Assembly (NCBI GenBank): GCA_001898835.1
Contig: MKVM01000001.1
Coordinates: 986,466 to 1,050,465 of the forward strand
Source: Micrococcales bacterium 72-143
GTDB taxonomy: Bacteria; Actinomycetota; Actinomycetes; Actinomycetales; Microbacteriaceae
DNA: 64,000 nt
Reading direction: 5' to 3'
The first letter of the stretch is position 1, and each line of letters opens with the position of its first letter. A model generated the notes under the pieces. That model was given only the letters and a program-made list of their open reading frames with translations, was not told the origin of the DNA and ran no database searches. Shown here piece by piece: positions 60,344 to 64,000 of this stretch. The translations under genes were made by a program, and so were the position numbers.

Positions 60344-60406
60344 ACTCCGACGCGGGCGGCCCTTCGGCGGCTGCGTGCGGCCATGAGGGCCTATCCGTCG
60401 GAGTTC
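60342..60406. repeat. Palindromic element E2 on the right of the AbiEi/DUF559 gene
   Basis: GAACTCCGACG (60342-60352) and CGTCGGAGTTC (60396-60406) are perfect 11-bp inverted repeats, with GGCCCT/AGGGCC pairing inside. The left arm overlaps the stop of the AbiEi/DUF559 gene and the right arm encodes the last codons of rimM (Asn-Ser-Asp-Gly-stop). It could act as a bidirectional terminator here, but its relation to E1 suggests a common origin or a shared binding protein. Confidence 0.65.
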
Positions 60407-60969
60407 GCGGCGTCCGGCGCCTCGGGGAGGTCCTCGAAGAGGCCCGCGGGCGGCGTCACGGTCACGGTGCCCCCGGCGAGGTCGACGGTGGGCACGATGG
60501 CCGACACGAGCGGCACGAGCACCTCTCGATCGGCCGTCTTCACGACGAGGAGGTCCTGGGCGGGAAGGTGCTCGACCCGCACGACCTCACCCACCTCGGC
60601 ACCGTCGCGCAGCACGCGCAGGCCGACGAGCTGGTGGTCGTACCAGGCGTCGGGCTCCTGCTCCTCGGCGATGTCGGCGTCGATCCACAGGATCGCCTTC
60701 ACGAGCGACTCGGCGGCCGTGCGGTCGTCGACGCCCTCGAAGAAGGCGACCGGATGCCCGTTGTACCAGCGCAGCTCGGCGAGCTCGAGGGTCTTGCCGT
60801 GCCACGGGGACTCGGCGGGCACCTGCAGCGAGAAGACCGCGCCGGGCACGAAGCGCTTTTCGGGGTCGTCGGTGTAGAGCTCGACCTTGAGGGCGCCCTT
60901 GAGACCGTGCGCCTTCAGCAGCCGCCCGACGCGCAGCTGGGTGGTGCCGGGGCGCTTCGCCCCGTTCAC
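60391..60969 (-). CDS. rimM: 16S rRNA processing protein RimM
   Basis: A 192-residue RimM. LRVGRLLKAHGLKGALKVELYTDDPEKRF opens the N-domain, and the PRC-barrel follows (WYDHQLVGLRVL, GEVVRVEHLPAQDLLVV, EVLVPLVSAIVP). It binds S19 and helps 30S maturation. The GTG start overlaps the KH-gene stop by four bases. Its last codons form one arm of palindrome E2. Confidence 0.95.
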   Translation of the reverse strand: MNGAKRPGTTQLRVGRLLKAHGLKGALKVELYTDDPEKRFVPGAVFSLQVPAESPWHGKTLELAELRWYNGHPVAFFEGVDDRTAAESLVKAILWIDADIAEEQEPDAWYDHQLVGLRVLRDGAEVGEVVRVEHLPAQDLLVVKTADREVLVPLVSAIVPTVDLAGGTVTVTPPAGLFEDLPEAPDAANSDG

Positions 60970-61205
60970 GCCGCGTCGGTGTCGACGACGTCGACGCGCA
61001 CGCGACGCCCGTCGGCGAGCGCCGTCACGAGGGTGCGGAGCGCCTTCGCGGTGCGACCCGAGCGGCCGATGACGCGGCCGAGGTCCTCGGGGTGAACGCG
61101 CACCTCGAGGACCTCGCCGCGCGAGGTGCTCGACGAATCCACCTGCACGTCGTCCGGGTGATCGACGATCCCCTTGACGAGGTGCTCGAGGGCGGATGCG
61201 AGCAC
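60966..61205 (-). CDS. KH-domain RNA-binding protein (KhpA-like)
   Basis: A 79-residue protein consisting of one KH domain: EVRVHPEDLGRVIGRSGRTAKALRTLV with the GXXG loop GRSG. It is found between rpsP and rimM in many Gram-positive bacteria and, where studied, works with a Jag/KhpB partner on RNA and cell division. The start is a GTG three bases after the rpsP stop. Confidence 0.93.
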   Translation of the reverse strand: MLASALEHLVKGIVDHPDDVQVDSSSTSRGEVLEVRVHPEDLGRVIGRSGRTAKALRTLVTALADGRRVRVDVVDTDAA

Positions 61206-61208
61206 GGG

Positions 61209-61745
61209 TTACTCCTTGTCGGCGTCGGCGTCGGCCTGGGCCGCGTCCTCGGCCACGACGGCCTCGACCGCGAGCTCCTCGGCGTCGGCGTCCGCGGTGT
61301 CCGCGTCCTCGACGACCTCGGGGGCCGAGGCGACCTCGTCGTCGCCGGTCGCGGCGGCGGCGTCCTCGTCGGCGGCCGCGGCCTTGGCGGGCTTCTCCGC
61401 CTTGGGCTTCAGCACCGGCTTCTTCTTCTCGTCGACCGTGAAGGCGACCGGCGCCTCCTTGGTCTTGACGGTGCTCTTGGCACCCTTCTCGCCCTTGAAG
61501 GTTCCCCAGTCGCCCGTGAGCTTGAGGATCGCGAGCACCTGCTCGGTCGGCTGCGCGCCGACGGAGAGCCAGTACTGGGCGCGCTCCGAGTTCACCTCGA
61601 TGAACGAGGGGTCTTCGGTGGGGTGGTACTTGCCGATCTCCTCGATGACACGACCATCGCGCTTGGTGCGCGAGTCGGCGACGACGATGCGGTAGTACGG
61701 GGCACGGATCTTGCCGAGCCGCTTGAGGCGGATCTTGACAGCCAC
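61209..61745 (-). CDS. rpsP: 30S ribosomal protein S16 with acidic C-terminal tail
   Basis: A 178-residue S16. The first 90 or so residues are standard ([53 protein letters not shown]). They are followed by a Lys-rich linker and a strongly acidic, Ala-rich tail of about 60 residues. Typical S16 is 80-100 residues long; tails of this kind are known in actinobacteria. It heads the rpsP-KH-rimM transcript. The 129-base region upstream holds no recognised gene. Confidence 0.95.
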   Translation of the reverse strand: MAVKIRLKRLGKIRAPYYRIVVADSRTKRDGRVIEEIGKYHPTEDPSFIEVNSERAQYWLSVGAQPTEQVLAILKLTGDWGTFKGEKGAKSTVKTKEAPVAFTVDEKKKPVLKPKAEKPAKAAAADEDAAAATGDDEVASAPEVVEDADTADADAEELAVEAVVAEDAAQADADADKE

Positions 61746-61874
61746 AATTCTCCTGAAACGTGTGTGTTGGGGTCGAACTGCTCCCGTGCGCGTGGGGGCA
61801 CACTCCGGCAGAAAGCTCTTGATGAGGGGATCCGTCGCGCCTGATAGAGGGTCGGGCTGCGCGGATCCAACGTC

Positions 61875-62819
61875 CTATTCTGGCACGTCGGAGACAGCGG
61901 TGCCACTCGGCACCGGAACGCGGTCGCGCCGGCGCGACAGGCCGACGCCCGTGAGGCACAGCACACCGCCGACCACGGCGAGCACGCCGGGGGCCTCGCC
62001 GAACACCAGCCAGCCCGCGAGGATCGCGAGCGGCGGCACGACGTAGGTCGAGATGCCGAGCTGGCCGGCGGGGACGCGGGCGAGCGCATACCCCCACGTC
62101 GTGAACGCGAGCGCGGTCGGCACGACCCCCAGATAGACGACGCCCGCGAGAGCTGCGGGAGAGGCATCCGCCGCCTCCGCGAGCAGCTGACCCGCGAACG
62201 GCAGGCACGCGAGCGTGCCGATGACGCAGCCGAGGAAGGTGACCTGCACCGCCGGCAGCCGCCGCACGAGGGGCTTCTGCGCGAGTACCCCGGTCGCGTA
62301 GGTCACGGCGGACGCGAGCGCCCACAGCACGCCCGCGACATCGACGTGGCCGCCCGAGCCGAACACGCTCGTCGCGAGGCCGATGAGCACGACGCCCGAG
62401 AACGCGACGCCTGCGCCGATCGCGAGCCACCGCGGGATGCCCTCGCCGAGGAGCAGCCCCGCACCGAGCGCGATGAGGATGGGCCCGATGTTGACGATCA
62501 TCGCCGTCGTGCCCGCGTCGAGCGTGTGCTCGGCGAGGTTGAGGGTGACGTTGTAGGCGCCGAACCAGGCGACGCCGTAGAGCGCGAGGAGCGCCCACTC
62601 GCGCCGGATCGGCCGCACCCAGCGGCGCGCCACGAGCATGAGCACCCCCAGGGCGAGCGACCCGACGACGAGCCGCCCGAGCGCGAGCGCTCCGCCCCCG
62701 ATCTCAGGCGCTACGCCGCGGATCACGATGAACGCGCTCGCCCACGCGAGCAGCGTGAACCCGATCGCGACGAGCACGATCGGGGACAGGCGGGTCGCGG
62801 TTGCGGTGGATGCGGTCAC
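61875..62819 (-). CDS. EamA/DMT-family transporter
   Basis: A 314-residue protein with ten helices in two EamA repeats (for example ALYGVAWFGAYNVTLNLAEHTLDAGTTAMIVNIGPILIALGAGLLLGE and VPTALAFTTWGYALARVPAGQLGISTYVVPPLAILAGWLVFGE). Members export amino acids, purines or other metabolites; the substrate is not predictable. TAGCGT lies six bases before the GTG at 62819, the leaderless pattern. Confidence 0.9.
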   Translation of the reverse strand: MTASTATATRLSPIVLVAIGFTLLAWASAFIVIRGVAPEIGGGALALGRLVVGSLALGVLMLVARRWVRPIRREWALLALYGVAWFGAYNVTLNLAEHTLDAGTTAMIVNIGPILIALGAGLLLGEGIPRWLAIGAGVAFSGVVLIGLATSVFGSGGHVDVAGVLWALASAVTYATGVLAQKPLVRRLPAVQVTFLGCVIGTLACLPFAGQLLAEAADASPAALAGVVYLGVVPTALAFTTWGYALARVPAGQLGISTYVVPPLAILAGWLVFGEAPGVLAVVGGVLCLTGVGLSRRRDRVPVPSGTAVSDVPE

Positions 62820-62917
62820 CTCGTCACGCTATGCCCCGCCCCCGACAGCCGATACCGCGCATCCCGCCAGATGACAAGCCGTTCCCGCCAACGGCGTCCG
62901 GATGCCAGACTCCCCCC

Positions 62918-64000
62918 ATGCAGCTGGACTTCGCACCCTCCGCGCGCGGCACCGTCGGGGTCGAGTGGGAGCTCATGCTCGCCGACCCCGCCACGGGCGA
63001 GCTCGTCGGGCGCGGGCCGGAGATCATCGAGCGGGTGACCGCGGCGGCCCGGCCCGACGCGAGGCACACGGCGACCGCCGAGCTGCTCACCAACACCGTC
63101 GAGGTGACGAGCGGCGTCGGGCGCGACGTGCCCGAGGCGATCGGCGACATCGCCGCCGCCATCGCGGCGGTGCGCGAGGTGAGCGACCCGCTGGGCGTCG
63201 AGCTCATGTGCGCAGGCAGCCACCCCTTCGCGCAGTGGTACGACCAGGCCGTCACCGACAAGACGCGCTACCACACGCTCATCGAGCGCACGCAGTGGTG
63301 GGGGCGCAACATGATGATCTGGGGCGTGCACGTGCACGTCGGCGTCGAGGACGTGCGGAAGGTCATGCCGCTCATCAACGCGCTCTCGGCCTACCTGCCG
63401 CACCTGCAGGCACTCAGCGCCTCGAGCCCGTTCTGGGCTGGTGAGCGCACCGGCTACGCGTCCAACCGCGCGCTCGTGTTCCAGCAGCTGCCGACCGCGG
63501 GTCTCCCCTGGCCGCTTCCCGACTGGGCCGCCTACGAGGGCTACCTCGACGACATGGTGCGCACCGGGATCATGGAGGACGCGACCGAGGTGCGCTGGGA
63601 CATCCGCCCCGCCCCGCGCTGGGGCACGATCGAGGTGCGCGCGTGCGACGGGATGTCGACCCTCGCGGAGCTCGCGACCGTGGCGGCGCTCGTGCAGACG
63701 CTCGTCGAGCGCTTCTCGCGCGAGCTCGACGCGGGGCGCGAGCTGCCGACGCTCCAACCCTGGTACCACCGCGAGAACAAGTGGCGCGCCGCGCGCTACG
63801 GGCTCGACGCGGAGCTCATCGTCGACCGCGCCGGGGTCGAGCGCCCCGTCGTCGCCCACCTCGAGGAGACCCTCGACGAGCTGCTTCCGATCGCCGCGGA
63901 GCTCGGATGCCGTGCCGAGCTCGAGGGCGTGCGCACCACCCTCGCGACGGGCGCGAGCTACCAGCGGCAGCTGCGGGTGGCGGACGACGCGGGCGGCGAT
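62918..64000 (+). CDS. YbdK-type carboxylate-amine ligase, C-terminal end missing
   Basis: A glutamate-cysteine-ligase-like enzyme of the GCS2/YbdK family, open to the window edge (361 codons seen). TVGVEWELMLADPATGEL is the ATP/metal-binding start, MIWGVHVHVGVED the central motif, and WDIRPAPRWGTIEVRACDG the late one. Such enzymes make gamma-glutamyl amides; in some actinobacteria they supply low-molecular thiols, but the substrate here is unknown. CAGACT lies six bases before the ATG. The protein is normally about 370-390 residues, so little is missing. Confidence 0.9.
   Translation, partial: MQLDFAPSARGTVGVEWELMLADPATGELVGRGPEIIERVTAAARPDARHTATAELLTNTVEVTSGVGRDVPEAIGDIAAAIAAVREVSDPLGVELMCAGSHPFAQWYDQAVTDKTRYHTLIERTQWWGRNMMIWGVHVHVGVEDVRKVMPLINALSAYLPHLQALSASSPFWAGERTGYASNRALVFQQLPTAGLPWPLPDWAAYEGYLDDMVRTGIMEDATEVRWDIRPAPRWGTIEVRACDGMSTLAELATVAALVQTLVERFSRELDAGRELPTLQPWYHRENKWRAARYGLDAELIVDRAGVERPVVAHLEETLDELLPIAAELGCRAELEGVRTTLATGASYQRQLRVADDAGGD

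Noticed and set aside
1..64000. tRNA genes, CRISPR arrays, insertion sequences or prophage genes.
   Set aside because: None was recognised on either strand; the only recombinase is the housekeeping-type XerC. Short tRNAs could still be missed without a covariance search.

Overview
The window comes from a high-GC actinobacterium, most likely a member of the Microbacteriaceae. The evidence is the GlgE/GlgB glycogen pathway, DUF3417-type glucan phosphorylase, DivIVA-domain proteins, DUF2469, DUF3097, SCO4848-type proteins and a gene order (rplS, lepB, rnhB, DUF2469, yraN, comM, dprA, xerC, rpsB, tsf, pyrH, frr, cdsA) like that of other actinobacteria. Many genes appear leaderless: a TANNNT box lies 5-7 bases before an ATG or GTG start.

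Layout. 1-4.6 kb: end of glgX, ybaK, a small membrane protein and glgP. 4.7-18.9 kb: a surface-appendage island, all on the minus strand. It holds two operons: a TasA/SipW-like fibre operon (three proteins with SipW-type signals, one of them carrying a ricin-type lectin domain, a membrane-anchored partner and a Ser-His signal peptidase) and a sortase-assembled pilus operon (a 1497-residue lectin/propeller tip adhesin, LPLTG major pilin, class C sortase, LPWTG minor pilin, second class C sortase). 19.3-23.5 kb: glgE and glgB. 23.5-34.4 kb: a thioredoxin-fold/TPR protein, an unrecognised membrane protein, a very long hendecad coiled-coil protein, an AI-2E family transporter, a hydrolase, a Na+/H+ antiporter, a lytic-transglycosylase-like protein and a tandem DivIVA-domain protein. 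34.5-41 kb: cdsA, frr, DUF3097, pyrH, an ECF sigma factor with a membrane partner, tsf and rpsB. 41-54 kb: a RIO-type kinase with a short upstream ORF, a degenerate M23 protein, xerC, a phosphodiesterase, dprA, comM, yraN, an accessory block with marR, DUF2469, rnhB, lepB and rplS. 54-58 kb: a type III polyketide synthase operon. 58-62 kb: map, trmD, an AbiEi/DUF559-type gene bracketed by two related palindromes, rimM, a KH protein and rpsP. 62-64 kb: a DMT exporter and a carboxylate-amine ligase that runs off the end.

The most interesting part is the 14-kb appendage island lodged between glgP and glgE. Its two operons start with clearly related leaders (about 8.87-9.05 kb and 18.91-19.08 kb). 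Both leaders carry a promoter-like TTGTCC-N16-TANNNT pair, an identical GC-rich box and, at the same spacing, a GAGCGCTC-centred palindrome close to the known CebR/CelR operator TGGGAGCGCTCCCA. I infer that the fibre system and the pilus are deployed together, perhaps in response to plant-type oligosaccharides. Both operons also carry a strong hairpin just after the gene for the likely major subunit, which would favour its expression over the assembly genes.

No tRNA, rRNA, CRISPR array or insertion sequence was recognised. Gene calls rest on reading the translated sequences and family motifs; no database search was run.
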